A stretch of DNA of 18,736 nt from Methanobacteriota archaeon. GTDB taxonomy: Archaea; Thermoplasmatota; Poseidoniia; Poseidoniales; Thalassarchaeaceae. The stretch spans positions 1 to 18,736 of the forward strand of contig PBGH01000023.1 in the NCBI GenBank assembly GCA_002720055.1, in the 5' to 3' direction. A model generated the notes under the pieces. It worked only from the letters and a program-made list of their open reading frames with translations, ran no database searches and was not told where the DNA came from. This document shows positions 1 to 8,155 of the stretch, in pieces (position 1 is the first letter of the stretch; each line of letters starts with the position of its first letter). Both the position numbers and the translations under genes were made by a program.

Positions 1-444
1 AATTCCTGCTGAGGTTATAGTTCCTGCAAGGGTTCCTGCGACTCCACCTGATTGGGTAGTTGTTATACCATAAGCGGGCATGTCAGCTACAACACCTGCA
101 GAGACATCAACTCCAGTTCCGATAGGATTTACTACGTCACCTTGAGTCCATGATTCACTAAAGCTGAATGCTGAGCCTGCAGTATTAATTTCATATGAAC
201 CAACGTCTAGTGTTGCTGCTGCTGTTGCTGTACCTGCAGTCAACACACCTAAGTGTCCATCAGTAGCTAACTTGATGTTGCTACCAGACACACTATATGT
301 TGATCCGATTCTTGTTCCTGCAGTTGCTGCACCGTCCACACTAAGTTGTGTTGATGTGGATAATCTATGGGTTAGATCTGCTTTTGCACTATTGGCTCCA
401 GTTAACAGGAACCCCATGGCGATAAGAAAGAGATACCTTTTCAT
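1..444 (-). CDS. Secreted or virion-associated Ala/Gly/Ser/Thr-rich protein, N-terminal part (cut by left edge)
   Basis: On the minus strand an ATG at 444 opens 148 codons that stay open to base 1, so the C-terminus lies outside the window. The first ~22 residues form a good signal peptide: MKR, then a hydrophobic core (YLFLIAMGFLLTG), then an AKA|D type cleavage site. The rest is low in charge and rich in Ala, Gly, Ser and Thr, with no Cys or Lys-rich stretch, and looks like a beta-rich surface or structural protein. A CTAAATA late-type motif sits ~28 bp upstream (472-478, minus strand), consistent with late, virion-related expression. Only a weak GGTAG ribosome site precedes the ATG. The gene is divergent from hsp20. 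I recall similar signal-peptide proteins in T4-like cyanophages but cannot name the function. A short plus-strand reading frame over the same bases is its shadow. Confidence 0.75.
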   Translation of the reverse strand, partial: MKRYLFLIAMGFLLTGANSAKADLTHRLSTSTQLSVDGAATAGTRIGSTYSVSGSNIKLATDGHLGVLTAGTATAAATLDVGSYEINTAGSAFSFSESWTQGDVVNPIGTGVDVSAGVVADMPAYGITTTQSGGVAGTLAGTITSAGI

Positions 445-603
445 TGTTTCTACCAAAAGTTTTACTAGCTCTATTTAGTAAAAATATTACTGTTCACCAG
501 GTACATATACGGATAGCACTACCCATGGTGCTTGACATATGTGGTTAAATAGTAGTGTTGCCTTCGGGGACACTAAACTACACTCGCTTATTTAAGGAGA
601 ACT
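445..603. other. Divergent intergenic region between the minus-strand gene and hsp20
   Basis: This 159-bp spacer separates two divergent genes and must hold promoters for both. The minus-strand late motif is at 472-478. On the plus strand there is a TTGACA at 532-537, but no good -10 box at the usual spacing. A TTAAATAG at 544-551 resembles the late motif weakly. A short imperfect hairpin with a TTCG loop (about 558-573) may form. The only strong signal is the AAGGAGA ribosome site at 594-600 just before the hsp20 ATG. Confidence 0.5.
472..478 (-). promoter_or_regulatory. Putative T4-type late promoter for the minus-strand gene
   Basis: The minus strand reads CTAAATA within TACTAAATAG, 28 bp before the ATG at 444. 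T4 late promoters are TATAAATA, and cyanophage late genes carry the same or a CTAAATA variant. The position gives a short leader of about 20 nt, as expected for a late gene. Confidence 0.5.
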
Positions 604-1053
604 ATGACTAACATACAGAGGTATCGTGCGTCTGATCTACCAGAATTGTTCGAAAAGATCAGTCAGAACGCAATAGGTATGGACAATTACTTTGATCGTT
701 TCTTTGATCTTAGTGCAGGAAAACCAACTTACCCACCCTATAACCTAGTAAATGTTTCGAATCATGAATCAAGATTGGAAATTGCACTAGCAGGATTTAG
801 GAAAAATGAAATAAAAGTTTACACAGAGTACGGTAAACTATATGTAGAAGGTAATGTTGTTAAGGATGATGACAAAACACCTGCAGAAAACTTCGAGTTC
901 ATACACAGAGGTCTCGCTAAGAGAAGTTTTACAAGGACATGGAGTCTAGCAGATGACGTAGAGATACAACATGTGGACTATGACAATGGTCTTTTGACAG
1001 TGTTACTAGGAAAAATTATTCCAGAACACCACGCTCGAAAGGATTATTTGTAA
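604..1053 (+). CDS. hsp20: Small heat-shock protein Hsp20 (alpha-crystallin family)
   Basis: A 149-residue small heat-shock protein, an ATP-independent holdase chaperone. Residues ~45-140 form the alpha-crystallin domain: ESRLEIALAGFRKNEIKV as the first beta strands, the RGLAKRSFTRTWSLADDVEI segment typical of bacterial and phage Hsp20, and the C-terminal DNGLLTVLL, which matches the A/N-G-L-L-x-V signature. The start is fixed by a near-perfect AAGGAGA site 3 nt upstream. A terminator follows directly, so the gene is probably monocistronic. Hsp20 is a near-core gene in T4-like cyanophages and is thought to protect phage or host proteins or assist capsid assembly; the exact client is not known. 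The C-terminus (HARKDYL) lacks an obvious I-x-I/V oligomerisation motif. Confidence 0.95.
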   Translation: MTNIQRYRASDLPELFEKISQNAIGMDNYFDRFFDLSAGKPTYPPYNLVNVSNHESRLEIALAGFRKNEIKVYTEYGKLYVEGNVVKDDDKTPAENFEFIHRGLAKRSFTRTWSLADDVEIQHVDYDNGLLTVLLGKIIPEHHARKDYL

Positions 1054-1059
1054 ACCAAC

Positions 1060-1085
1060 AAGACCCCTCATGGGGTCTTTTTTTA
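1060..1085 (+). terminator. Rho-independent terminator after hsp20
   Basis: AGACCCC (1061-1067) and GGGGTCT (1072-1078) form a perfect 7-bp stem with a TCAT loop, followed by a run of seven T (1078-1084). It isolates hsp20 from gcvP, whose start lies 20 bp further on. Confidence 0.93.
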
Positions 1086-1103
1086 TGCTAATATATAAGG
1101 TAT

Positions 1104-3812
1104 ATGACAGACTTTATTAGCAGACATATCGGTCCATCTGAGGATCAGCAGACTCAAATGTTAAATGACTTGGGTCTTTCTAGTCTTGATGAACTAGTAC
1201 GAAAGGTTGTACCAGACTCTATACTTCTAAGAGGTAAGAGTAATCTACCAGAACCATGCACTGAGCATGAAGCACTAGAAGAACTAAAGCGAATAGCAAA
1301 ATGTAATATCAATAGAAGAACACTTATAGGTCAAGGATACTATGGAACCATCTGTCCTCCAGTTATACAGAGAAATGTTCTTGAGAATCCAGCTTGGTAC
1401 ACATCTTATACTCCATATCAGGCAGAGATATCTCAAGGAAGACTAGAAGCATTATTTAATTACCAGACTCTAATCACAGAGTTGACTGGATTACCTGTTG
1501 CTAATGCATCATTGTTAGATGAAGGAACTGCAGCAGCAGAAGCAATGATAATGGCACATGGTACTGGTGAAAAGAAAGGATTCCTAGTAGATAGTAATAT
1601 ATTTCCACAGACACTAGAGGTACTAAAGACTAGAGCAACACCATTAGGTATCAATATAATCAAACTAGATTTAGAAGACACCATACCACTCTGTGACTTC
1701 GAAGATTCCTTTGGTGTACTGGTACAGATGCCTAACAATCTAGGTAACATCAGACCTTGTAATGGTTTGTTGAGATGTGCTGAGGTTTACAAGTGTATGA
1801 AGATTGCTATTGTAGATCCTCTAGCACAGGTGTTGATGCAACCTGTAGGAGAGATGGGATTTGATATTGCTGTAGGTAGTATGCAGAGGTTTGGTATACC
1901 TATGGGTTTTGGAGGACCTCATGCAGCATTCTTTGCAACCACTGAGAAATATAAACGAAAGATTCCTGGCAGAATTGTAGGACAGTCTCTAGACTCCCAA
2001 GGTAATAAAGCACTACGGCTAGCATTACAGACAAGGGAACAACACATAAGACGAGACAAAGCAACGTCCAATATATGCACTGCTCAAGCACTCCTCGCAA
2101 ATATGGCAGGTTTTTACGCTGCTTACCACGGTTCGGAAGGTCTGACAAAAATATCAAATACAATATTGGGATATAGACAAACGTTAATACAAGCATTAAA
2201 GTGGTGTGGTTTCGAGGTTGATGATAGTGAGGGGTTTGATACGGTTAGGTGGAAGACCTCACGTATAGTTGATGATATTAATATAAGATATATTGATGGG
2301 TATGCGTTAGTATCGTTAGATGAACTAACAACTTACGATGAACTCAATAAAATTATTGCTTCGCAAACAGATTTCTCTGCAGATAAAAACACTATAGAGC
2401 ATGTAGCGAAGGGAGTCAAGGACTACTTCTGGTTGGGTACACCTAGAAGAACTAAACCATGGTTACAACAAGAAGTATTTAACAAGTATCATAGTGAAAC
2501 TGATATGATGAGGTACATGTATGAGTTAGTCTCTAAAGATTTCTCATTAGTAAATGGTATGATGCCACTTGGTAGTTGTACTATGAAACTAAACTCAGCA
2601 TCAGAACTAATGCCATTGAGTTGGGACAAGATGAATATACATCCCTTCGTTCCTACAGGACAGGTGTATGGTTACACTAAAATTATGAATGATCTAGAGA
2701 AATGGTTATGTGATATCACAGGATTCCATTCGGTAACCTTACAACCTAACGCAGGTTCACAGGGTGAGTATGCAGGACTCTTAGCGATCAGAGACTATCA
2801 TATGAATAGAAATGAAAAACGTTATGTAGTTCTAGTACCAGAGAGTGCACATGGAACTAACCCTGCTAGTGTGGTCATGGCAGGTATGAAAGTTGTAACT
2901 GTCAAGTGTGATGAGAATGGTAACATAGACATGGCAGACCTAGAGAAGAAAGCAATCATGAATACCTTTGAGTTGGCAGCGATCATGATTACATACCCTT
3001 CCACTCATGGTGTATTTGAGTCAACCATACGTCAGATATGTAAGATAGTCCATGACAATGGTGGTCAAGTATATCTTGATGGTGCGAATCTAAACGCACA
3101 AGTTTGTCTAGCAAAACCAGGTGAGTATGGTGCTGATGTAATGCATATGAATCTACATAAAACTTTTTGCATCCCTCATGGTGGTGGAGGACCAGGTGTA
3201 GGACCTGTTGGTGTGGCAGAACACCTAGCACCATTTGTAGATCAAAGAGTATCAGCAGCAGAACAAGGTAGTGCATCTATACTTGTCATTAGTTGGATGT
3301 ACATACGTATGATGGGTGAACAAGGATTACGTAAAGCATCTGAGGTTGCATTGCTCAATGCTAATTGGTTAGCGAAGAAGATAGAACCATTTTTTAAAGT
3401 ATTATATAAAGGAGAGAATGATCTAGTAGCACATGAATGTATCTTTGACTGTCGTGGGTTACCAGTAACAGCAGAAGACATAGCAAAGAGACTGATGGAC
3501 TATGGGTTCCATGCTCCCACACTATCATGGCCAGTGTTAGGAACTATGATGGTAGAACCTACAGAGTCAGAGTCACTAGATGAGTTGCAAAGATTTGTAG
3601 ATGCTATGGAGAGTATCCGACATGAGATATTCACGAAGAACGAACTGCTAAAGAATGCTCCACACACTGCAGAGATGTTATGTGGTAAGTGGGACTACCC
3701 TTACAGTCGTGAGGCAGCATGCTACCCTGCAAAAGGTAGGAAGTTCTGGCCAGCAGTCAGTAGAATAGATAACGTAACTGGTGATCGTAACTTGATTTGT
3801 GCATGCAGTTGA
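1104..3812 (+). CDS. gcvP: Glycine dehydrogenase (decarboxylating), P-protein of the glycine cleavage system
   Basis: A complete 902-residue PLP-dependent glycine decarboxylase. P-protein decarboxylates glycine and passes the aminomethyl group to the lipoyl arm of H-protein; T- and L-proteins (not seen here) then yield 5,10-methylene-THF, NH3 and NADH. Both homologous halves are present. The N-terminal half shows SRHIGP, GQGYYGT, NPAWYTSYTPYQAEISQGR and LLDEGTAAAEAM, with GGPHAAFFA and LALQTREQHIRR further on. The C-terminal half shows MPLGSCTMKLN, SAHGTNPAS and YPSTHGV, then LHKTFCIPHGGGGPG, whose K686 is the PLP lysine. It is ~50 residues shorter than the E. coli enzyme (957), partly from a shortened loop after HLAPFV, but no recognised catalytic block is missing. 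The sequence looks more cyanobacterial than enterobacterial. The ribosome site is weak (AAGG). It is an auxiliary metabolic gene, probably host-derived, acting with host H, T and L proteins. Confidence 0.97.
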   Translation: MTDFISRHIGPSEDQQTQMLNDLGLSSLDELVRKVVPDSILLRGKSNLPEPCTEHEALEELKRIAKCNINRRTLIGQGYYGTICPPVIQRNVLENPAWYTSYTPYQAEISQGRLEALFNYQTLITELTGLPVANASLLDEGTAAAEAMIMAHGTGEKKGFLVDSNIFPQTLEVLKTRATPLGINIIKLDLEDTIPLCDFEDSFGVLVQMPNNLGNIRPCNGLLRCAEVYKCMKIAIVDPLAQVLMQPVGEMGFDIAVGSMQRFGIPMGFGGPHAAFFATTEKYKRKIPGRIVGQSLDSQGNKALRLALQTREQHIRRDKATSNICTAQALLANMAGFYAAYHGSEGLTKISNTILGYRQTLIQALKWCGFEVDDSEGFDTVRWKTSRIVDDINIRYIDGYALVSLDELTTYDELNKIIASQTDFSADKNTIEHVAKGVKDYFWLGTPRRTKPWLQQEVFNKYHSETDMMRYMYELVSKDFSLVNGMMPLGSCTMKLNSASELMPLSWDKMNIHPFVPTGQVYGYTKIMNDLEKWLCDITGFHSVTLQPNAGSQGEYAGLLAIRDYHMNRNEKRYVVLVPESAHGTNPASVVMAGMKVVTVKCDENGNIDMADLEKKAIMNTFELAAIMITYPSTHGVFESTIRQICKIVHDNGGQVYLDGANLNAQVCLAKPGEYGADVMHMNLHKTFCIPHGGGGPGVGPVGVAEHLAPFVDQRVSAAEQGSASILVISWMYIRMMGEQGLRKASEVALLNANWLAKKIEPFFKVLYKGENDLVAHECIFDCRGLPVTAEDIAKRLMDYGFHAPTLSWPVLGTMMVEPTESESLDELQRFVDAMESIRHEIFTKNELLKNAPHTAEMLCGKWDYPYSREAACYPAKGRKFWPAVSRIDNVTGDRNLICACS

Positions 3813-3836
3813 CAGGTCGGAAAACCATGCTATAAT
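3809..3836 (+). promoter_or_regulatory. Consensus sigma70-type promoter overlapping the gcvP stop codon
   Basis: TTGACA (3809-3814) and TATAAT (3831-3836) are both perfect consensus hexamers, with a 16-bp spacer. The -35 box includes the gcvP TGA stop. It should be read by unmodified host RNA polymerase, as early cyanophage promoters are, and points into the replication operon. A second TATAAT at 3856-3861 lacks a clear -35. Confidence 0.8.
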
Positions 3837-3871
3837 AATGGAGTGAATCACCCTATATAATGTAACAACCG

Positions 3872-3897
3872 AAGAGTCTCCACAGGGGACTCTTTTT
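3872..3897 (+). terminator. Terminator-like hairpin between promoter and first gene of the replication operon
   Basis: AAGAGTCTCC (3872-3881) pairs with GGGGACTCTT (3885-3894) around an ACA loop (one G-T wobble), followed by a T run (3893-3897). It lies downstream of the 3809-3836 promoter and 13 bp before the ATG at 3911. It can therefore end gcvP transcripts and could also attenuate transcripts from the new promoter. Confidence 0.8.
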
Positions 3898-3910
3898 GTT
3901 TGGAGAACAA

Positions 3911-4153
3911 ATGAACATGTATGTAAACCTGTGTCCTGCCCACTCTAAGAAGGCAGAGTCACTAACAGTGGACATTCCATCTGATCAGATGGAAACTTTT
4001 ATGCAGATGGTTCACATTCTTTCAGAAGAAAAGAACATATCTGCTCGGAGATCATTTACTGATCTCGTCAAGTATACCTTTAATGAACTAATGGAGACGG
4101 ACTATGAGCGAAAGGGTCGTAAGAATGCAAAACGGGGAGGACGTTATAGCTGA
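3911..4153 (+). CDS. Small basic-tailed hypothetical protein
   Basis: An 80-residue protein (MNMYVNLCPAHSK...) that I do not recognise. The ATG at 3911 is preferred because GGAGA (3902-3906) precedes it; a longer reading from a TTG at 3896 would begin inside the terminator T run. Residues ~15-65 look largely helical (SDQMETFMQMVHILSE and FTDLVKYTFNELME). The last ~15 residues are strongly basic (ERKGRKNAKRGGRYS), suggesting nucleic-acid contact. It is the first gene of the replication operon, behind the strong promoter and hairpin. The last 50 nt overlap the next gene in another frame. In T4, RegA occupies the slot before gp43, but this protein is shorter than T4 RegA (122 residues) and I see no resemblance. 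Confidence 0.75.
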   Translation: MNMYVNLCPAHSKKAESLTVDIPSDQMETFMQMVHILSEEKNISARRSFTDLVKYTFNELMETDYERKGRKNAKRGGRYS

Positions 4154-4442
4154 CGTTAAGGAGATGCGTAATCCTGAGGGACAACCTATAGCATATAAGT
4201 TGGATTTTCCCTATGCGTTAACTATGAAACCTACCAAGGAATTATTATTTGAGAACTCAGAACACATAGAAATGGATGAGATTGATATAGAATTTCAGAC
4301 ATATGTTCCTCTCTCAAAAAACTCATACATCTATCTACCGATACCATCAGTAGCATTGATCTATGAACCACATGATAATCTCTTATCAAAATACAAAGAA
4401 CTATTAGAAGACAATGCTAAAGATACTGATCCTCAAGACTGA
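4104..4442 (+). CDS. Conserved phage protein, possible Sm-like fold
   Basis: A 112-residue protein starting MSERVVRMQNGEDVIADVKEM. The opening pattern (hydrophobic strand, NGE turn, V-I-A-x-V strand) followed by PLSKNSYIYLPIPSVALIYEP resembles the short five-strand Sm-like/Hfq-like barrels in small proteins of T4-like cyanophages; this is a fold guess from pattern only. No enzyme motif is visible. The start lies 50 nt inside the preceding gene; a later start (4125, MQNGE) is possible but would trim the first strand. It sits in the operon that leads into gp43, so a role in replication, RNA handling or gene regulation is plausible but unproven. Confidence 0.8.
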   Translation: MSERVVRMQNGEDVIADVKEMRNPEGQPIAYKLDFPYALTMKPTKELLFENSEHIEMDEIDIEFQTYVPLSKNSYIYLPIPSVALIYEPHDNLLSKYKELLEDNAKDTDPQD

Positions 4443-4653
4443 TCCCAACATCTACCTGATGGGTACGATGACTGAACTGGATGAAGAACCAAGCATACTA
4501 ATAGAAGAGTGTGTCCAGATAGTAGATGGACAACTAATAAAGTATCCTTTATACACAGATCAACGTGATCTGTTCATGAACTATGAAAATGTATTCACGA
4601 TACTTGATCCATCTGCTGACATGAAAACCAAATACGCAGCGATCAACGCATAA
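4414..4653 (+). CDS. Small conserved phage protein, possible Sm-like fold
   Basis: A 79-residue protein overlapping the end of the previous gene by 29 nt and the gp43 ATG by one base (TAATG). After a short lead (MLKILILKTDPN) it reads YLMGTMTELDEEPSILIEECVQI, then LIKYPLYTDQRDLFMNYENVFTILDPS. This has the strand-turn-strand layout of an Sm-like barrel, and the QRDLFM and DPS pieces look conserved among cyanophage homologues as I remember them. An internal ATG at 4459 would give a 64-residue version. It pairs with the preceding gene as two small barrel-like candidates next to the DNA polymerase. Function unknown. Confidence 0.8.
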   Translation: MLKILILKTDPNIYLMGTMTELDEEPSILIEECVQIVDGQLIKYPLYTDQRDLFMNYENVFTILDPSADMKTKYAAINA

Positions 4654-7139
4654 TGAGTTTCTACACAGACGTTAGACTTCTCGGTGATGACATACTCTTT
4701 TGTGGGTATGAGCATGGAGAACGTGTAACATACAGGGAAAAGTGTAGACCGACTCTATACTTTGTGCCTTCGGATCAATCCAAAGTATCAAAGTTTAAAA
4801 CTTTAGATGGTAGGTATGCACATCCTAAACAATTTGATGGTGCTAGATCAGCACGTTCTTTCATAGAAAAGTATGAGAACGTAGAAGGTCTAGAAGTCCA
4901 TGGTTATGAGAGGTTTGTATATCAATTCATCTCTAATAGGTTCCCCGATGAAGTTGAGTTTGATATGGATCTCATGCAGATCTATACCATTGACATCGAG
5001 GTTGCATGTGACAACGGTTTCCCTTCCGTTGAGGAATCTCGTGAGGAGATTCTTTGTATTACTATGAAGAACCTTATCACTAAGAAGATAACCACGTGGG
5101 GTACTCGTGAGTTTGACAATACACATGAGTATCGTCTGTTTGATTCAGAAGCATCGTTGTTAGAAGACTTCCACCACTGGTGGGTGACATCAACTCCCGA
5201 TGTTATTACAGGATGGAACTGTAACCTATATGATATACCTTATATCTGTAGGAGAATAGAGAGAGTGTTGGGTGAGAAGTGGAAGAGATCATTGTCACCT
5301 TGGAACCGAGTCATTGATAGAGAACTAGTTATCAAGGGTCGTAAACAACTTGCATATGATATTACAGGTGTCACTATTCTTGACTACCTTGATTTGTATC
5401 AGAAGTTTACCTATAGTGCTCAGTCATCTTATAGACTAGATCACATTGCTGACGTAGAACTTGGTCAAAAGAAATTAGATCACAGTGAGTTCGAAAACTT
5501 TAAAGCATTCTATACAGGAGACTGGCAGAAGTTTGTGGAGTACAACATCCATGACGTTGAGTTGGTTGATCGTCTAGAAGATAAGATGAAGTTGATAGAG
5601 TTAGCATTGACTCTAAGTTATGACGCTAAGGTAAATCTAGGGGATGTGTTCTCGCAGGTTCGTATGTGGGATACCTTAATATACAATGACTTACAGGAGA
5701 GGAATATTGTAGTTCCCCCTAAGGTTGGTACTAAAAAGAATGAACAGTATGCAGGTGCTTATGTTAAAGAACCTGTACCAGGAATGTATGATTGGGTTGT
5801 AAGTTTTGACCTCAACAGTCTATACCCACACCTTATAATGCAGTACAATATCTCCCCCGAAACTCTTGTTGAGAGGAGACATCCAACTGTATCTGTAGAA
5901 GGACTTCTTAATAGAGAAGTTAAGATTGATGGAGAGTATGCAGTATGTGCTAACGGTGCTCAGTATCGTAAGGATGTACATGGATTCCTACCTGAGATAA
6001 TGCAAAGGATCTACGATGATCGTACGATCTATAAAAAGAAAATGTTAAAGGCAAAACAAAAGTATGAAACTAATCCGACTCCAGACGTACAGAAAGAAAT
6101 CTCTCGATACAACAACATTCAGATGGCTCGCAAGATTCAGCTTAATTCTGCTTATGGTGCTATCGGGAATCAGTACTTCCGTTATTATAACCTTGCTAAC
6201 GCTGAAGCTATTACATTATCTGGTCAAGTTTCTATCCGTTGGATAGAAAACAAGATGAATTCCTATCTCAATAAACTATTAAAGACTGAAGATTATGATT
6301 ACGTTATTGCTAGTGACACCGATAGCATTTACTTGCACCTTGCTCCTCTTGTGGAGAAGGTATTCTCGAACAGAGAGAAAAGCAGTGATAGCACACTTAG
6401 GTTCCTTGAGAAGGTGTGTGATGTGGAACTTGAGAAGTATATATCGAATTCTTACCAAGAGTTGGCCACCTATGTAAGTGCCTATGATCAGAAGATGATC
6501 ATGAAGCGAGAGAACATAGCGAACAAGGGTATCTGGACTGCCAAGAAAAGATATATCCTCAATGTATGGAACAGTGAAGGTGTGCAGTATGCTGAACCTA
6601 AACTAAAGATGATGGGTATCGAAGCAGTCAAGTCTTCTACACCTATGCCATGCAGAACTGCTATTAAAGAAGCACTTGATCTCGTTATGAATAGTGATGA
6701 GGATGAGGTGCAGAAATATATCTCAGGATTTAGAAAGAAGTTTGAGCAGTTACCACTAGAAGATATATCATTCCCTCGTAGTTGCAATAACATACAGAAG
6801 TTTACTTCTACTAAAGACATCTATGGTAAGGGATGTCCAATACACGTACGTGGTTCTTTACTATACAATCATTATATAAAGAAACATAAGATCGCTCACA
6901 AGTTTCCTCTCATACAGGAAGGTGAGAAGATCAAATATCTTTACCTAAGAAAACCTAATCGCATTGGAGAGAATGTCATTTCATTCTTCCAAACTCTTCC
7001 CACAGAATTCGAACTTGACGGATCAGTAGATTATGAGGTACAATTTGACAAGAGTTTCTTGTCTCCCATCAAGGGTATCCTTGATGCTATCGGGTGGACA
7101 CCCGAAAAACAGATTACATTAGAGCATATTTTTGGATGA
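4653..7139 (+). CDS. gp43: Family B DNA polymerase gp43
   Basis: The phage replicative DNA polymerase, 828 residues (T4 gp43 has 898), with both activities intact by motif. The 3'-5' exonuclease has Exo I around D114-I-E116, Exo [10 protein letters not shown] (D194) and Exo III YNIHD (D301). The polymerase has motif A DLNSLYP (D386), motif [11 protein letters not shown] (493-502), motif C DTDS (D555, D557) and a KKRY block followed by KGxxAVKSSTP-like residues. The ATG shares a base with the preceding stop (TAATG), so translation is coupled. The stop overlaps the uvsX ATG. It works with UvsX, gp41 and gp61 in this window; sliding clamp and clamp loader are not in the window. Confidence 0.98.
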   Translation: MSFYTDVRLLGDDILFCGYEHGERVTYREKCRPTLYFVPSDQSKVSKFKTLDGRYAHPKQFDGARSARSFIEKYENVEGLEVHGYERFVYQFISNRFPDEVEFDMDLMQIYTIDIEVACDNGFPSVEESREEILCITMKNLITKKITTWGTREFDNTHEYRLFDSEASLLEDFHHWWVTSTPDVITGWNCNLYDIPYICRRIERVLGEKWKRSLSPWNRVIDRELVIKGRKQLAYDITGVTILDYLDLYQKFTYSAQSSYRLDHIADVELGQKKLDHSEFENFKAFYTGDWQKFVEYNIHDVELVDRLEDKMKLIELALTLSYDAKVNLGDVFSQVRMWDTLIYNDLQERNIVVPPKVGTKKNEQYAGAYVKEPVPGMYDWVVSFDLNSLYPHLIMQYNISPETLVERRHPTVSVEGLLNREVKIDGEYAVCANGAQYRKDVHGFLPEIMQRIYDDRTIYKKKMLKAKQKYETNPTPDVQKEISRYNNIQMARKIQLNSAYGAIGNQYFRYYNLANAEAITLSGQVSIRWIENKMNSYLNKLLKTEDYDYVIASDTDSIYLHLAPLVEKVFSNREKSSDSTLRFLEKVCDVELEKYISNSYQELATYVSAYDQKMIMKRENIANKGIWTAKKRYILNVWNSEGVQYAEPKLKMMGIEAVKSSTPMPCRTAIKEALDLVMNSDEDEVQKYISGFRKKFEQLPLEDISFPRSCNNIQKFTSTKDIYGKGCPIHVRGSLLYNHYIKKHKIAHKFPLIQEGEKIKYLYLRKPNRIGENVISFFQTLPTEFELDGSVDYEVQFDKSFLSPIKGILDAIGWTPEKQITLEHIFG

Positions 7140-8155
7140 CTAATTCATTTTTTACAGACATAGCAAAAGAGATCGGTAACGAGTACGCAGGTGTTGTGTC
7201 AGACGGTGTTGCAGCAGGTGACACTAGCGGTTTCATAGACACAGGATCATATCTTTTTAATGCTGTTGTGTCTGGTAGTATTTTTGGTGGAGTACCTAGT
7301 AATAAGATCACAGCATTAGCAGGTGAATCTAGTACAGGTAAAACATTTTTCTGTCTAGGTATTGTTCAGCACTTCCTAGAATCTAATCCTGATGCAGGTG
7401 TAATTTACTTTGAGTCTGAGTCTGCCATCTCTAAAGAGATGATAGAGAAACGTAACATAGATTCTAATAGAATGTATCTTGTACCAGTTACCACAGTACA
7501 GGAGTTCAGACAACAAGCAATTAAGATTGTAGATAAGTATCTTGCACAGTCAGAAAAAGAACGCAAACCATTGATGTTTGTTCTTGACAGTCTTGGTATG
7601 TTATCCACCACTAAAGAGGTAGATGATACTGAGCAGGGTAAGGACACACGTGACATGACTAGAGCACAAGTTGTTAAGTCTATCTTCAGAGTTCTAACAC
7701 TGAAACTAGGTAAAGCAAATGTTCCTATGATAGTTACTAACCATACCTATGATGTTGTTGGTGCCTATGTACCTATGAAAGAAATGGGTGGTGGTTCTGG
7801 TCTTAAGTATGCTGCATCCTCTATCATATACTTGAGCAAATCTAAAGAGAAAGATGGTAAGGATGTTGTAGGTAACCTAATCAAATGTGAGACTAAGAAG
7901 TCTAGGTTTACCAAAGAGAATAGTAGAATCGAAGCAAGACTATTCTATGATGAGAGAGGACTTGACAAATACTATGGTCTCCTAGAGTTAGGAGAAAAAC
8001 ATGGAGTGTTTACAAGAATAGGAAACAGGTATAAGATGGGTGAGACTAACTTGTATCCTAAATCTATTCTTGCTGATCCAGAGAAGTATTTTACTCCCGA
8101 AATCATGCAAGCATTAGACGAGAGTGCACAGAAGGAGTTCTCTTATGGTTCTTAG
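7136..8155 (+). CDS. uvsX: UvsX recombinase (RecA-like)
   Basis: The T4-type strand-exchange recombinase, 339 residues from the ATG at 7136. That start overlaps the gp43 stop (ATGA), which favours it over an in-frame ATG at 7094 lying inside gp43. Walker A is GESSTGKT (63-70, K69), and Walker B is [12 protein letters not shown] (D151). The TNHTYDVVG and [17 protein letters not shown] segments match the L1/L2 DNA-binding region of UvsX proteins. It drives recombination-dependent replication and repair together with gp43 and gp41. Length is slightly below T4 UvsX (391), the usual size for cyanophage homologues as I remember them. Confidence 0.97.
   Translation: MTNSFFTDIAKEIGNEYAGVVSDGVAAGDTSGFIDTGSYLFNAVVSGSIFGGVPSNKITALAGESSTGKTFFCLGIVQHFLESNPDAGVIYFESESAISKEMIEKRNIDSNRMYLVPVTTVQEFRQQAIKIVDKYLAQSEKERKPLMFVLDSLGMLSTTKEVDDTEQGKDTRDMTRAQVVKSIFRVLTLKLGKANVPMIVTNHTYDVVGAYVPMKEMGGGSGLKYAASSIIYLSKSKEKDGKDVVGNLIKCETKKSRFTKENSRIEARLFYDERGLDKYYGLLELGEKHGVFTRIGNRYKMGETNLYPKSILADPEKYFTPEIMQALDESAQKEFSYGS

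Noticed and set aside
272..478. 68-residue plus-strand ORF at the left edge
   Set aside because: It is the shadow of the minus-strand signal-peptide gene, has no ribosome site, and its translation looks unlike a natural protein.
532..558. Sigma70 promoter for hsp20 based on TTGACA at 532
   Set aside because: No acceptable -10 hexamer at 15-19 bp; kept only as a note in the intergenic entry.
3911..4153. RegA translational repressor, as expected before gp43 in T4
   Set aside because: The protein is only 80 residues and shows no similarity I can see to T4 RegA; no RegA, gp44 or gp62 is visible in the window.
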